From the NCBI RefSeq assembly GCF_020782245.1, contig NZ_JAJGNP010000004.1, forward strand, positions 1 to 64,000: 64,000 bases of DNA, given 5' to 3'. Below, piece after piece: positions 9,256 to 18,022 of the stretch (position 1 is the stretch's first letter; the number at the start of each line of letters is the position of its first letter). This stretch comes from Sphingobium soli (GTDB lineage Bacteria; Pseudomonadota; Alphaproteobacteria; Sphingomonadales; Sphingomonadaceae). A program made the translations under genes and the position numbers. The notes beneath the pieces were generated by a model, which saw only the letters and a list, made by a program, of their open reading frames with translations, made no database searches and was not told the DNA's origin.

Positions 9256-9751
9256 CTATCATCGTGCCGTCGCGCCGATGCTCTGGGTCCTGTTGACCCT
9301 CATGCTGATCGAAACCATGGTGGTGCACCTGCTGGTTGCGTTGTGGAATGCGTGGGCGGCACTCATTCTCTCCATTATGAGTTTGACCCTCGTCGGCTGG
9401 TTCATATTGTTTCTCCGCTCGCTTAAGCGTCATCCGGTGTGTGTCGATGCACGCGGCCTGACCTGGCCCATAGGATCCATGCGGAGCCTGACGATTCCGT
9501 GGCCGCAGGTGGTCGGAGTGCGCGCAGAATGGACACTTGCAGAGCTTCGGGCAGCGGGATTGTTCAATGGGGGGCTGATCGCCCATCCCAATATCGTGGT
9601 GGAACTTGATCCGCCGGTTCAAACCAGACGACGATCGATCCGCTTTCTGGCGCATCGGCTGGACGAACCGTCCGATTTCGTCGCTGCATTTTCAGCCTGG
9701 AACGTGGCGGCGTCGAGCAGTTTCTCGCCCCGGCTGGACATGAAGGACTGA
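9230..9751 (+). CDS. hypothetical two-TM membrane protein
   Basis: 173 aa if started at the ATG at 9230; ATGs at 9206 and 9278 are alternatives. Two membrane helices lie near residues 17-37 and 42-63, followed by a basic cytoplasmic tail with a PH-like pattern (CVDARGLTWPIGSMRSLTIPWPQVVGVRAE...), which resembles bacterial PH-like membrane proteins only loosely. Function unknown. The first codons overlap the 3' arm of the aldolase terminator, so expression would need readthrough or an unseen promoter. Converges with the peptidase gene. Confidence 0.65.
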   Translation: MDPAGAAFFYHRAVAPMLWVLLTLMLIETMVVHLLVALWNAWAALILSIMSLTLVGWFILFLRSLKRHPVCVDARGLTWPIGSMRSLTIPWPQVVGVRAEWTLAELRAAGLFNGGLIAHPNIVVELDPPVQTRRRSIRFLAHRLDEPSDFVAAFSAWNVAASSSFSPRLDMKD

Positions 9752-9786
9752 CGTCAGGAGGCCGAAAGCCGGCCATTTGAGACCCG

Positions 9787-10914
9787 TCAACGCGCGATCT
9801 CCAGCATCGGCAGGACCTTTTCCAGGGGCAGCGCCTGCGCGGTCCCGCGATGGCCTTCAACCATATGCGCTTTGAACAGGGCGTTCAGGACGGCTTCCTC
9901 GGTCGCTTCGATCGCCGCCTGAAAAATCGGTGATATGCGGTCGTTGGGCAGGTCTTGAACGCTGGCGGCGTCCGTGCGCCTATCGGCGGTTCGCCGCACG
10001 GCCTGTGCGGTGGAAAAGGCCAGCGCATAGTCCCCTGATCCGTTGGAGAAGCTGGACCCGGTTCGGGCGATTCCGGCAAAGGCGCGCTCGGCGACCCGGC
10101 GCAAATTGCGATCGGACAATGGCGCATCGGTGGCGATGATGATGACGACGGAGCCATCGGCTTTCCTGTCTTCCACCTGTTGCCGATAGTCGTAGCGGCC
10201 GAGTTTGCCCCCCACTGGAACGCCGGTAATCGTGAGGACACCGCCATAATTGGCCTGAACGAGCACGCCGACGGTCCATCCTCCGAGCGAGGCCGGCAAT
10301 AGGCGGGAGGCGGTGCCGATCCCGGCCTTGAACCCGAAGGCGACGGTGCCCGCGCCAGCACCCACGACGCCTTCCTCCACCTGGCCATCGGCTGCGCTCT
10401 CGATGGCACGACGCGCATCGGCAACGGTGACATGGCGGGCGCGAATGTCGTTGAGCAGGCCGTCATTGGTTTCGCCAACCACGGCATTGACGGAGCGGAC
10501 TTCTTCATTGCCTGGCTGCGCCAGGGTCCATTCGACCGCAGCGGCGCCGGCCTCGGCGACATTCAACGTGTTGGTCAGGAGGATCGGTGTTTCCACTTCA
10601 CCCAGTTCCACAACCTGTGTCGACCCCATGAACTTGCCGAACGCATTATAGGCGACAAAGCCGGCTGGCACCTTGTCCTGAAAGAGGTTGCCGCCATGCG
10701 GGAGAATTGCGGTAACGCCCGTATTCACGTCGCGACTGCGCGGCAATGTCACCTGGCCCACCTTTACGCCTTTGACATCGGTGATGGCGTTGAGCGGGCC
10801 GGGTTGCAGAATGCCGACGATGACGCCTGCCTCTCTGGCGCGTGGCCGCATCTCCGCTTGGGCGTGAATCGGTGCGGAAGACAGAAGTAGCAGAAGTGGC
10901 AGGGCGCAGCGCAT
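9787..10914 (-). CDS. P1-family (DmpA-type) aminopeptidase
   Basis: 375 aa with a signal peptide (about 1-20, ending AQA). It matches the DmpA/BapA L-aminopeptidase/D-esterase family, N-terminal-nucleophile-like enzymes that self-cleave before a Ser. The segment DGSVVIIIATDAPL places the likely Gly254-Ser255 cleavage site, and RTGSSFSNGSGDYALAFS is the conserved second-subunit motif. Other landmarks are GVKVGQVTL, LLTNTLNV and VGETNDG. It would act in the periplasm on short or beta-amino peptides. Single gene. Confidence 0.9.
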   Translation of the reverse strand: MRCALPLLLLLSSAPIHAQAEMRPRAREAGVIVGILQPGPLNAITDVKGVKVGQVTLPRSRDVNTGVTAILPHGGNLFQDKVPAGFVAYNAFGKFMGSTQVVELGEVETPILLTNTLNVAEAGAAAVEWTLAQPGNEEVRSVNAVVGETNDGLLNDIRARHVTVADARRAIESAADGQVEEGVVGAGAGTVAFGFKAGIGTASRLLPASLGGWTVGVLVQANYGGVLTITGVPVGGKLGRYDYRQQVEDRKADGSVVIIIATDAPLSDRNLRRVAERAFAGIARTGSSFSNGSGDYALAFSTAQAVRRTADRRTDAASVQDLPNDRISPIFQAAIEATEEAVLNALFKAHMVEGHRGTAQALPLEKVLPMLEIAR

Positions 10915-11013
10915 TGAAAAAATCCCCCAAGAAATGCAGCTGTGCTATCAGCGGGGCAAGGATCGATCCATAGCCGCCCTTGGCGCGGGCGGCGGAGCAG
11001 CTATAAGGCCGCC

Positions 11014-11724
11014 ATGACCGATTTTACCGATGAGGAACTGGCGCTCGACCCGCAGTTCGCCGCCCAGTTCGAGCAAGGCTTTCGCCCAGCTTGCCAGCTT
11101 TATCTTATTTCTCCGCCGGCCATCGACGCGGCCTTTGTCGATCGGCTCGCTGCCGCTTTAGACGGGGGTAGGGTCGCCGCCTTCCAATTGCGGTTGAAAG
11201 GCATGGATGAGGATGAGGTCGCGCGCGCGGCCGAGCCTTTGCAAAAGCTGTGCGCGGAACGCGACGTCGCCTTCATCATCAACGACAGCGTGGCGCTGGC
11301 GCAACGTCTAGGGGCCGATGGCGTGCATTTGGGGCAGGGCGATGGTGACCCCAAAGACGCGCGCAAGCTGCTTGGCCCTAAGGTGCAGATTGGGGTGACC
11401 TGCCATGACAGCCGGCACCTGGCCATGGAGGCCGGGGAGGCGGGCGCGGATTATGTCGCCTTTGGCGCCTTTTACCCGACCATGACGAAGGACACGATGC
11501 ATCGCCCGGAGCCTTCGATCCTGGGATGGTGGACGACATTGTTCGAACTGCCGTGCGTGGCGATCGGCGGGATCACCGCGGACAATGCGGCGCCCCTGGT
11601 TGCGGCGGGCGCGGATTTCCTGGCGGTGAGCGGCGCGGTCTGGAACCATCCGGCCGGACCGCGCGCTGGGGTCGCGGCGTTCGCGGACGTCCTGGCGAGC
11701 AACCCGCCGCCGCCGCGCGCCTGA
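11014..11724 (+). CDS. thiE: thiamine phosphate synthase
   Basis: 236 aa TIM-barrel. [13 protein letters not shown] and [26 protein letters not shown] are the ThiE signatures, with a later [30 protein letters not shown] and [27 protein letters not shown]. It joins HMP-pyrophosphate and thiazole phosphate to make thiamine phosphate. The start at 11014 is chosen over an ATG 24 codons upstream, which gives a basic, non-conserved leader. No TPP riboswitch (THI box) is seen upstream. Followed 14 bases later by an SDR gene. Confidence 0.9.
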   Translation: MTDFTDEELALDPQFAAQFEQGFRPACQLYLISPPAIDAAFVDRLAAALDGGRVAAFQLRLKGMDEDEVARAAEPLQKLCAERDVAFIINDSVALAQRLGADGVHLGQGDGDPKDARKLLGPKVQIGVTCHDSRHLAMEAGEAGADYVAFGAFYPTMTKDTMHRPEPSILGWWTTLFELPCVAIGGITADNAAPLVAAGADFLAVSGAVWNHPAGPRAGVAAFADVLASNPPPPRA

Positions 11725-11738
11725 CGCAAGGAGGCATC

Positions 11739-12509
11739 ATGACCCGGACCGGCATCGTCACGGGCGGCGCGCAAGGCATCGGCAAGGGAATCGTTCAGCA
11801 TCTGATCGCCGAAGGATGGCGCGTTGCGGCGATCGACAAGGATGGCGAAGCGGTACGCGATCTTGCGGCCGAGATGCCCAATGATCGCCTGCTGTCGCTC
11901 GAGGCGGACGTCAGCAATGAGACGGCCGTCGCCAAGGCCTTTAAGGCGATCGGCGACTGGTTGAAGGGTGATACGCCAGCCGGCATCGACTTGCTCGTAT
12001 CCAACGCCGGGCTGGCCGATCCGGTGAGCGGCCCGATCGAGGATCTGACGCTCAAGAACTGGCATTTGTGGCAGGACAGCCATGTGACGGGCGCGTTCCT
12101 GATGACGCGCGCAGCCATACCGCTATTACGCCGACGCAAAGGGAGCATCGTGCTGATGGCATCTACGCGAGCGATCCAGTCGGAACCCCATTGCGAGGCT
12201 TATGCGGCGGCCAAGGGCGCGTTGCTGGCGCTCAATCATGCGCTCGCCATCAGCCTGGGACCGGATATTCGCTGCAACGCCATTCTGCCTGGTTGGATCG
12301 AGACGGGTCCGTGGGCGAAGGCGTCTAAGCGCGCTGGGGCAGAGCATCGCGATATCGACCGGGAGCAGCATCCAGTCGGGCGGGTCGGCGAGCCGGGCGA
12401 TATTGCGGGGACTGTCGCATTTCTGGCTTCCCCGAGCGCTGCGTTTATCACCGGTCAGCAGATCGCAGTAGATGGCGGCATGACGCGCAAGATGATCTAT
12501 GCGCACTAG
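11739..12509 (+). CDS. SDR family oxidoreductase
   Basis: 256 aa classical short-chain dehydrogenase: Rossmann motif TGGAQGIGKG at residues 7-16, NAG at about 89-91, catalytic YAAAK (around residue 155), and a C-terminal cofactor/tetramer segment GQQIAVDGGM. AAGGAGG at 11728-11734 fixes the ATG. It reduces or oxidises an unknown carbonyl with NAD(P)H. It is 14 bases after thiE, so cotranscription is likely, but no link to thiamine metabolism is evident. Confidence 0.9.
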   Translation: MTRTGIVTGGAQGIGKGIVQHLIAEGWRVAAIDKDGEAVRDLAAEMPNDRLLSLEADVSNETAVAKAFKAIGDWLKGDTPAGIDLLVSNAGLADPVSGPIEDLTLKNWHLWQDSHVTGAFLMTRAAIPLLRRRKGSIVLMASTRAIQSEPHCEAYAAAKGALLALNHALAISLGPDIRCNAILPGWIETGPWAKASKRAGAEHRDIDREQHPVGRVGEPGDIAGTVAFLASPSAAFITGQQIAVDGGMTRKMIYAH

Positions 12510-12568
12510 CCGCGCGCATCCCTTTTACCGGTAAGACGTTGTTGCTCCACCGGAATGGAGAACATGTC

Positions 12569-13660
12569 TTGAGAAATCCCGTCTTGCTCGCCGCGTTTTT
12601 GTGCAGCGCCTGCAACGTGACCGTCACCGACGCCAATGAAAGCCGGCCGGCCCAGGAGGAAGGCCAGTCGGGCAATGATGCCGCCACCCAGGCGGCCATC
12701 AAAAATGCCGCCTATGATTTTGAGATCGTTCAGGAGCAGAATCCCAAACAGCCCAACCGTATCCTGATGGCGCAGGTCGCGCTGGATCGCTGGGGATTTT
12801 CGCCCGGCGTGCTCGATGGCAAGGATGGCATGAGCTACAAGGCAGCGTTGCGCGGCTTTCAGGAAGCGCACGACCTGCCGGTGACCGGCCTGTTCGACCA
12901 ACCCACATCCAATATGCTGCTTGAGGGCGAAGCGCGGCCCACCACCTATCTCGTCAAGATCCCTGAAGATTTTGCGCGTGGGCCGTTTTTTAACATTCCA
13001 AGAGGGTTGAACGAGCAGGCCAGCCTGCCGGCGCTGACCTATCGCAATCTGATGGAAAAGCTGGCGGAGCGTTTCCATACGACGCCCGACGCGCTGGTGG
13101 CGCTAAATTCGCCGACGACGCAGGTCGGCGCCGGTGCGACCATCCGAGTGCCCGCGATCGACAATCAGCCGGTTGCGCAGATCGAGGGTGATGAGCGTGG
13201 ATGGGGGGAGACTTTGGCAAGCCTGGGTGTCGCCAAGGAGCAGCCGCAAGCCGACCATATCGTCGTGGACAAGTCAGAAGGGCTGCTGAAAGTCTATGAT
13301 GCCGACAACCGCATGATCGCGCAGTTCCCGGTGACCACCGGATCGCAGCATGATCCTTTGCCGATCGGCGAATGGACGATCAAGGGCGTAAGCCGCAATC
13401 CGGACTTTCATTATAATCCCGACTTGTTCTGGGACGCGTCGTCCAAGGACGAAAAAGCGGTATTGAAGCCGGGGCCCAATGGGCCGGTCGGCGTCGTGTG
13501 GATTGACCTGTCCAAGGATCATTATGGCATTCACGGCACGCCTGAACCGCAGACGATCGGGCGAACCGAGAGCCATGGCTGCATCCGCCTCACCAATTGG
13601 GATGCCGCGCGCTTGGCGCAGATGGTGAAGACGGGCGTCAAGGCGAAGTTCCAGGCGTGA
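12569..13660 (+). CDS. L,D-transpeptidase (YkuD) with PG-binding domain
   Basis: 363 aa from a TTG start at 12569, chosen because GGAG lies about 8 bases upstream and it gives a tight signal (MRNPVLLAAFLCSAC). A TTG at 12539 is the alternative. The signal may be lipoprotein-type, though the LCSAC box is not canonical. After it come a peptidoglycan-binding helix bundle (DRWGFSPGVLDGKDGMSYKAALRGFQ), a LysM-like segment, then the YkuD domain with the catalytic SHGCIRL. It forms 3-3 crosslinks or anchors to peptidoglycan. It overlaps the next gene by 4 bases. Confidence 0.9.
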   Translation: MRNPVLLAAFLCSACNVTVTDANESRPAQEEGQSGNDAATQAAIKNAAYDFEIVQEQNPKQPNRILMAQVALDRWGFSPGVLDGKDGMSYKAALRGFQEAHDLPVTGLFDQPTSNMLLEGEARPTTYLVKIPEDFARGPFFNIPRGLNEQASLPALTYRNLMEKLAERFHTTPDALVALNSPTTQVGAGATIRVPAIDNQPVAQIEGDERGWGETLASLGVAKEQPQADHIVVDKSEGLLKVYDADNRMIAQFPVTTGSQHDPLPIGEWTIKGVSRNPDFHYNPDLFWDASSKDEKAVLKPGPNGPVGVVWIDLSKDHYGIHGTPEPQTIGRTESHGCIRLTNWDAARLAQMVKTGVKAKFQA

Positions 13661-14235
13661 ACCGTCGGGCGTGGGGCGGTGGGGCTGCTGCGCTCCTGCT
13701 CTGTGCTGCGTTCGCGCATTTCTGCGTGCGCATCGTCCCCGCCGAAGCGCCATCACCTTTGCCGTCTCCCCCCGTGCCCCGTTCTTCGCAAACAGCCGCG
13801 CGGGGCAAGCTGGTCATTCCGGTCGAGGGAGTGCCGTCATCTGCTTTGGCGGATACATTCACACAGGCGCGCGCGGGCGGCGCACGTCCTCACGACGCCA
13901 TCGATATCATGGCGGCGCGCGGACGGCCGGTTGTCGCTGCCGCCGATGGACGCGTGGAAAAGCTGTTCTGGAGCGGGGAGGGTGGACGCACTCTCTACCA
14001 GCGCTCGACCGACGGCAAACGCATATATTATTATGCCCATCTCGACAGCTATGCGCCCGGGCTGGGTGAGGGGCAGGCGCTTCAGCGCGGTCAGCCGATC
14101 GGCACGGTCGGCAGTACCGGCAATGCTGACGAGTCTGCGCCGCACCTCCATTTCGCCATCCACCTGGTACGGCCGGACGAGCCCTGGTATGGCGGGCAGC
14201 CGATCAATCCCTATCCGCTGCTCGTCGGAAGTTGA
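13657..14235 (+). CDS. M23 family metallopeptidase
   Basis: 192 aa from a GTG that overlaps the preceding TGA (GTGA). A single N-terminal signal/anchor segment (about residues 6-25) is followed by a proline-rich linker and an M23/LytM domain. Zinc ligands are in RPHDAIDIMA (HxxxD) and PHLHFAI (HxH). Such enzymes cut peptidoglycan cross-bridges in the periplasm. Coupling to an L,D-transpeptidase makes a cell-wall remodelling pair: one makes crosslinks, the other cuts them. Confidence 0.9.
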   Translation: MNRRAWGGGAAALLLCAAFAHFCVRIVPAEAPSPLPSPPVPRSSQTAARGKLVIPVEGVPSSALADTFTQARAGGARPHDAIDIMAARGRPVVAAADGRVEKLFWSGEGGRTLYQRSTDGKRIYYYAHLDSYAPGLGEGQALQRGQPIGTVGSTGNADESAPHLHFAIHLVRPDEPWYGGQPINPYPLLVGS

Positions 14236-14368
14236 ATATGTTTGATCCGGGCGACATGGCCAGTTGGCGAGCGCCTCTTGCCCTGCCGCCGATCAGCAGG
14301 TAAAGGCCCGCGCAGCCTCGCATGAGGCCGGCTCTTTACCCATCCAGACATATAGGCAGGCTCTTCCC

Positions 14369-14932
14369 ATGAAGATCAGCGGCGTCGAGATTCGTCCCGG
14401 CAACAACATCGAATATGACGGCAGCCTGTGGCGCGCCGTGAAGATCCAGCACACCCAGCCTGGCAAGGGCGGGGCCTATATGCAGGTGGAACTCAAGAAC
14501 CTGATCGACGGACGCAAGAATAATGTGCGCTTCCGGTCTGCCGAGACGGTCGAGCGCATCCGGCTTGATACCAAGGATTTCCAGTATCTTTATGCGGAAG
14601 GCGACATGCTCGTCTTCATGGACACCGAGACCTATGAGCAGATCAACCTGCCGCAGGATCTGGTCGGTGATGCTTCGGCCTTCCTTCAGGACGGCATGAT
14701 GGTCATGCTGGAAATGTATGACGAACGGCCGATCAGCGTGCAACTGCCCGAAACGGTTGAAGCGACCGTGGTGGAAGCGGATGCGGTGGTGAAGGGCCAG
14801 ACGGCGTCGGCCAGCTACAAGCCTGCAATCCTCGACAATGGCGTGCGCGTCATGGTGCCGCCGCATATCGTCACCGGCACCCGCATCGTGGTCGATGTCT
14901 ATGAACGCGAATATGTGAAGCGGGCTGAGTAA
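14369..14932 (+). CDS. efp: elongation factor P
   Basis: 187 aa, three OB-like domains. [18 protein letters not shown] is the typical start, and the loop PGKGGA puts the modifiable lysine at K33 (equivalent to E. coli K34). EF-P relieves ribosome stalling at polyproline. An upstream in-frame ATG at 14264 is rejected because the leader is not conserved. The 5' region holds an inverted repeat (14299-14305 with 14334-14340). A small secreted protein follows with a one-base TAATG overlap. Confidence 0.97.
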   Translation: MKISGVEIRPGNNIEYDGSLWRAVKIQHTQPGKGGAYMQVELKNLIDGRKNNVRFRSAETVERIRLDTKDFQYLYAEGDMLVFMDTETYEQINLPQDLVGDASAFLQDGMMVMLEMYDERPISVQLPETVEATVVEADAVVKGQTASASYKPAILDNGVRVMVPPHIVTGTRIVVDVYEREYVKRAE

Positions 14933-15285
14933 TGGGCATGGGGCGCGGCATGATGCTGGCGGGCGCGCTGGCGGCGGGTCTGGTTCCAGCCGCGCTTCAC
15001 GCGCAGGCTGGGCCGTCCAAGGCGCAGCTTGCCAATGCGGCGTTCGTGCTACGCGTCATGAGCAGCGCGCTCCAGTCCGATGAGGTCGAACAGCCGGTGA
15101 AGAACAAGCTGTTCGAATGCCTCTACAGCAATTCGGTGTCGCAGATCAGCGGCGCGGTGGACAAGGTGGTTGCCGCCAATCCCGGCAAGGTCGATCGCAA
15201 GGACGCGTCGCAGATGCTGGCGGTGATCGCCGGCGCCTGCGGCTATCGCCCCGCCGCCGCGCCCCAGGCTGCCCCGAAAAAATAA
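14932..15285 (+). CDS. secreted small protein coupled to efp
   Basis: 117 aa with a signal peptide (cut after AQA, about residue 26) and a mature region of helical, Ala-rich character (KAQLANAAFVLRVMSSALQSDEV...). Its three Cys residues include one in KLFECLYSNS and one in AGACGYRP, which may form a disulfide. It overlaps the efp stop by one base, so it is translationally coupled. I do not recognise the family; proteins of this type are common as unnamed periplasmic proteins in sphingomonads. Confidence 0.75.
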   Translation: MGMGRGMMLAGALAAGLVPAALHAQAGPSKAQLANAAFVLRVMSSALQSDEVEQPVKNKLFECLYSNSVSQISGAVDKVVAANPGKVDRKDASQMLAVIAGACGYRPAAAPQAAPKK

Positions 15286-15322
15286 CTCAGCGAGCCGCCG
15301 GTACGGGCGGCGGAGAAAGAAT

Positions 15323-16138
15323 ATGGTATCGCATTCCGGCCTTCTCACCGTCATGGAGCGCGCCGCGCGCAAGGCAGGCTCGAAATTGCGTCGCGACTTC
15401 GGCGAGGTCGAACATTTGCAGGTCAGCCGCAAGGGACCAGCCGATTTCGTGTCCAAGGCCGATGAGCAGGCGGAACGCACATTGGTCGAGGAATTGCAGA
15501 AGGCCCGGCCGGACTGGGGTTTCCTGCTGGAAGAAGGCGGTGAAATCGCCGGCGATCCGACCAAGCCCCGCTGGATCATCGACCCGCTCGACGGCACGAC
15601 TAACTTCCTGCACGGCATTCCCCATTTTGCCATCTCGATCGCTGTCGAAGAACCGCTCTATGGCGGCAACAAGCGCGAAGTGACGACCGGGCTGATCTAC
15701 CAGCCCGTCACAGATGAAAGCTATTGGGCGGAAAAGAGCCGCGGTGCCTGGCGTCACGACCAGCGGCTGCGCGTGTCGGCGCGACGCGACATGGCCGATT
15801 GCGTCATCGCAACCGGCATTCCGTTCATGGGGCATGGCGACATGGCCCAATGGTCGCGCATCTTCGGCGCAGTCGCGCCCTCGGTGGCGGGGCTTCGCCG
15901 CTTTGGTGCGGCGTCGCTTGACCTCGCCCATGTCGCATCCGGCCGCTATGACGGCTTTTGGGAGAGCGGCCTGCGGCCCTGGGACGTGGCGGCGGGCATG
16001 TTGCTGGTCCGCGAAGCGGGCGGCTTCGTCAGTGATTTTCGTGGCGGCGACCAGATGATGGACCGCCGGGAAGTGATCGCGGGCAATGACGCGATCCATT
16101 CCAAATTGCATAAATTGGTTGCTGGCGCGTTGCGATGA
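15323..16138 (+). CDS. suhB: inositol monophosphatase family protein (SuhB-like)
   Basis: 271 aa. The metal-binding motifs of the IMPase superfamily are present: LEEGG, DPLDGTTNF and WDVAAG. It dephosphorylates inositol-1-phosphate or a related sugar phosphate; in E. coli SuhB also acts in rRNA antitermination. The suhB name rests on family resemblance. An intrinsic terminator follows at 16144-16176, separating it from the nuo operon. Confidence 0.9.
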   Translation: MVSHSGLLTVMERAARKAGSKLRRDFGEVEHLQVSRKGPADFVSKADEQAERTLVEELQKARPDWGFLLEEGGEIAGDPTKPRWIIDPLDGTTNFLHGIPHFAISIAVEEPLYGGNKREVTTGLIYQPVTDESYWAEKSRGAWRHDQRLRVSARRDMADCVIATGIPFMGHGDMAQWSRIFGAVAPSVAGLRRFGAASLDLAHVASGRYDGFWESGLRPWDVAAGMLLVREAGGFVSDFRGGDQMMDRREVIAGNDAIHSKLHKLVAGALR

Positions 16139-16143
16139 CCGAC

Positions 16144-16176
16144 AAGGGCCAAGCGCTTCAATGACTTGGCCTTTTT
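16144..16176 (+). terminator. intrinsic terminator after suhB
   Basis: GGCCAAG at 16147-16153 pairs with CTTGGCC at 16165-16171, with an 11-base loop, and TTTTT follows. It separates the inositol phosphatase from complex I. Confidence 0.85.
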
Positions 16177-16203
16177 GCGATTCATTCTCATGCCCTTGGC
16201 CCC

Positions 16204-16232
16204 TTGCTTCGCATATGCAGCGGGCCTAAAGC
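16204..16232 (+). promoter_or_regulatory. candidate promoter for the nuo operon
   Basis: TTGCTT at 16204-16209 and TAAAGC at 16227-16232 are 17 bases apart, in the only gap between the suhB terminator and nuoA. The -10 match is poor, so this is only a candidate. Confidence 0.35.
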
Positions 16233-16264
16233 GCGCCCACAACCTTTTCGCCCAGGGGACTCCG

Positions 16265-16639
16265 TTGGTCGATCTTGCCCAATATCTGCCGATCCTGATT
16301 TTTCTCGGGATTGCCTTGCTGCTTTCCGGCACCTTCGTTTTTCTGCCGATGCTGGTCGGCCGCCTCACTGGCGCGCACCAGCCAGACCCGGCAAAGCTCA
16401 GCGAATATGAATGCGGCTTCCCCGCGTTCGAAGAGCCGCGCAGCCAGTTTGACGTACGTTTCTATCTGGTCGCCATCCTCTTCATCATCTTCGATCTTGA
16501 AGCGGCGTTCCTGTTTCCCTGGGCCGTAAGCCTGGAGCAGATCGGCTGGGCCGGCTGGGCGACAATGATGATCTTCATAGCGGAGCTGGTGCTCGGCCTC
16601 GTCTATGCGTGGAAGAAGGGAGCACTCGATTGGGAGTAG
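16265..16639 (+). CDS. nuoA: NADH-quinone oxidoreductase subunit A
   Basis: 124 aa starting from TTG at 16265 ([14 protein letters not shown]). An ATG at 16166 lies inside the upstream terminator and is rejected. There are three membrane helices. The middle loop holds the conserved [22 protein letters not shown], with the Cys that marks the conformationally active quinone-site loop. Part of the membrane arm of complex I. It overlaps nuoB by 10 bases. Confidence 0.93.
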   Translation: MVDLAQYLPILIFLGIALLLSGTFVFLPMLVGRLTGAHQPDPAKLSEYECGFPAFEEPRSQFDVRFYLVAILFIIFDLEAAFLFPWAVSLEQIGWAGWATMMIFIAELVLGLVYAWKKGALDWE

Positions 16640-17184
16640 AACTTGAGCGGCCCATCCCCGGCACCATGCCGCCGGTGGGCACCCAACCCGACCAGGACTT
16701 CTTCAACGCGCTGAATGGCGAAGTCAGCGACAAGGGCTTTCTTGTCACCTCCACCGAGGAGCTGTTCCAGTGGGCCCGCACGGGTTCGCTGTGGTGGATG
16801 ACCTTTGGTCTGGCCTGCTGCGCGGTCGAGATGATCCACGTCAATATGCCGCGCTATGACATGGAGCGCTTTGGGGCTGCTCCGCGCGCGTCGCCGCGCC
16901 AGTCGGACGTGATGATCGTTGCCGGCACGCTCTGCAACAAGATGGCGCCGGCCCTGCGCAAGGTCTATGACCAGATGTCCAACCCGAAATATGTCATTTC
17001 GATGGGCAGCTGCGCCAATGGCGGCGGTTATTATCATTACAGCTATTCTGTGGTGCGCGGCTGCGATCGCATCGTGCCGGTCGATATCTATGTCCCCGGC
17101 TGCCCGCCGACTGCCGAGGCGCTTCTATATGGTGTGATGCAGTTGCAGCGGAAGATCCGCCGCATCGGGACGATCGAGCGTTAA
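16630..17184 (+). CDS. nuoB: NADH-quinone oxidoreductase subunit B
   Basis: 184 aa from TTG at 16630 ([12 protein letters not shown]); GTG at 16609 and ATG at 16666 are alternatives. The N2 cluster ligands are visible in order: [24 protein letters not shown] and VPGCPP. It carries the terminal 4Fe-4S cluster that passes electrons to quinone in the hydrophilic arm. Confidence 0.95.
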   Translation: MGVELERPIPGTMPPVGTQPDQDFFNALNGEVSDKGFLVTSTEELFQWARTGSLWWMTFGLACCAVEMIHVNMPRYDMERFGAAPRASPRQSDVMIVAGTLCNKMAPALRKVYDQMSNPKYVISMGSCANGGGYYHYSYSVVRGCDRIVPVDIYVPGCPPTAEALLYGVMQLQRKIRRIGTIER

Positions 17185-17185
17185 T

Positions 17186-18022
17186 ATGGCCCATTCTGCA
17201 CCCCGGATCGCGACCATCGACGGCATCGCGGATGAAATCGCCGCCCTGCTGGGTTCGATGCTGGTCGAAACCGTCGATCATGCCGATGAACTGAGCTTCA
17301 CTGTCGTGCGCGAGGAATTGGCGAACGCCATGGTCACGCTGCGCGACATGGGGCATTATCAGCAGCTGATGGAGATTGCCGGGGTCGACTATCCCGACCG
17401 AGCCGAGCGCTTCGAGGTCTGCTATCATTTGCTGAGCGTGACACGGAATCATCGTATCCGCGTGAAGGTGAGCACCGACGAAAATATGCCGGTGCCGACC
17501 GTCACGCACATCTGGCCGGTCGCCGGCTGGCTGGAACGCGAAGTGTTCGACATGTACGGCGTGGTGTTCGAAGGCAATACGGACCTGCGCCGCATCCTGA
17601 CCGATTATGGGTTCAGGGGCCATCCGCAGCGCAAGGATTTTCCGCTGACCGGCTATGTCGAGTTGCGCTATTCCGAAGAAGATAAGCGGGTCGTGTACGA
17701 ACCGGTGCGTCTGGCTCAGGATTTCCGCAGCTTCGACTTCATGAGCCCGTGGGAAGGTGCGCAATATGTGCTGCCGGGGGACGAAAAAGCCGGTCAGGCG
17801 CCAGGCGCGCCCACGCCTGCTGCCGCGCCACCGCCGCCGCCTTCCGCGCCAAAGGGGGAAGCGAAGGGTGACACGCCCAAGACGACCGAGAGCAAGAGCG
17901 ATACGGGGGCTGGCGAGCCGGCCAACGCCAAAGCGGCGGCCAAGTCAGAGGATGCTCCGGTAAAGCCGGAGGAGCATACCGATGAAGGCGAAGGCGCTGC
18001 CAAGCCGGAGGACAAGGCGTAA
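17186..18022 (+). CDS. nuoC: NADH-quinone oxidoreductase subunit C, with long acidic tail
   Basis: 278 aa. The family core is about 200 aa ([28 protein letters not shown]... [41 protein letters not shown]). Residues about 205-278 are a low-complexity Pro/Ala/Lys/Glu tail not present in most NuoC proteins. The core lies on the hydrophilic arm next to NuoD. The stop overlaps nuoD by one base (TAATG). Confidence 0.95.
   Translation: MAHSAPRIATIDGIADEIAALLGSMLVETVDHADELSFTVVREELANAMVTLRDMGHYQQLMEIAGVDYPDRAERFEVCYHLLSVTRNHRIRVKVSTDENMPVPTVTHIWPVAGWLEREVFDMYGVVFEGNTDLRRILTDYGFRGHPQRKDFPLTGYVELRYSEEDKRVVYEPVRLAQDFRSFDFMSPWEGAQYVLPGDEKAGQAPGAPTPAAAPPPPPSAPKGEAKGDTPKTTESKSDTGAGEPANAKAAAKSEDAPVKPEEHTDEGEGAAKPEDKA

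Noticed and set aside
10930..11013. TPP riboswitch before thiE
   Set aside because: No THI-box sequence (such as CUGAGA with ACCUGAUCUGG) was found in the short leader.
16166..16264. Upstream ATG for nuoA
   Set aside because: It lies within the terminator of the previous gene; the N-terminus is not NuoA-like until the TTG.
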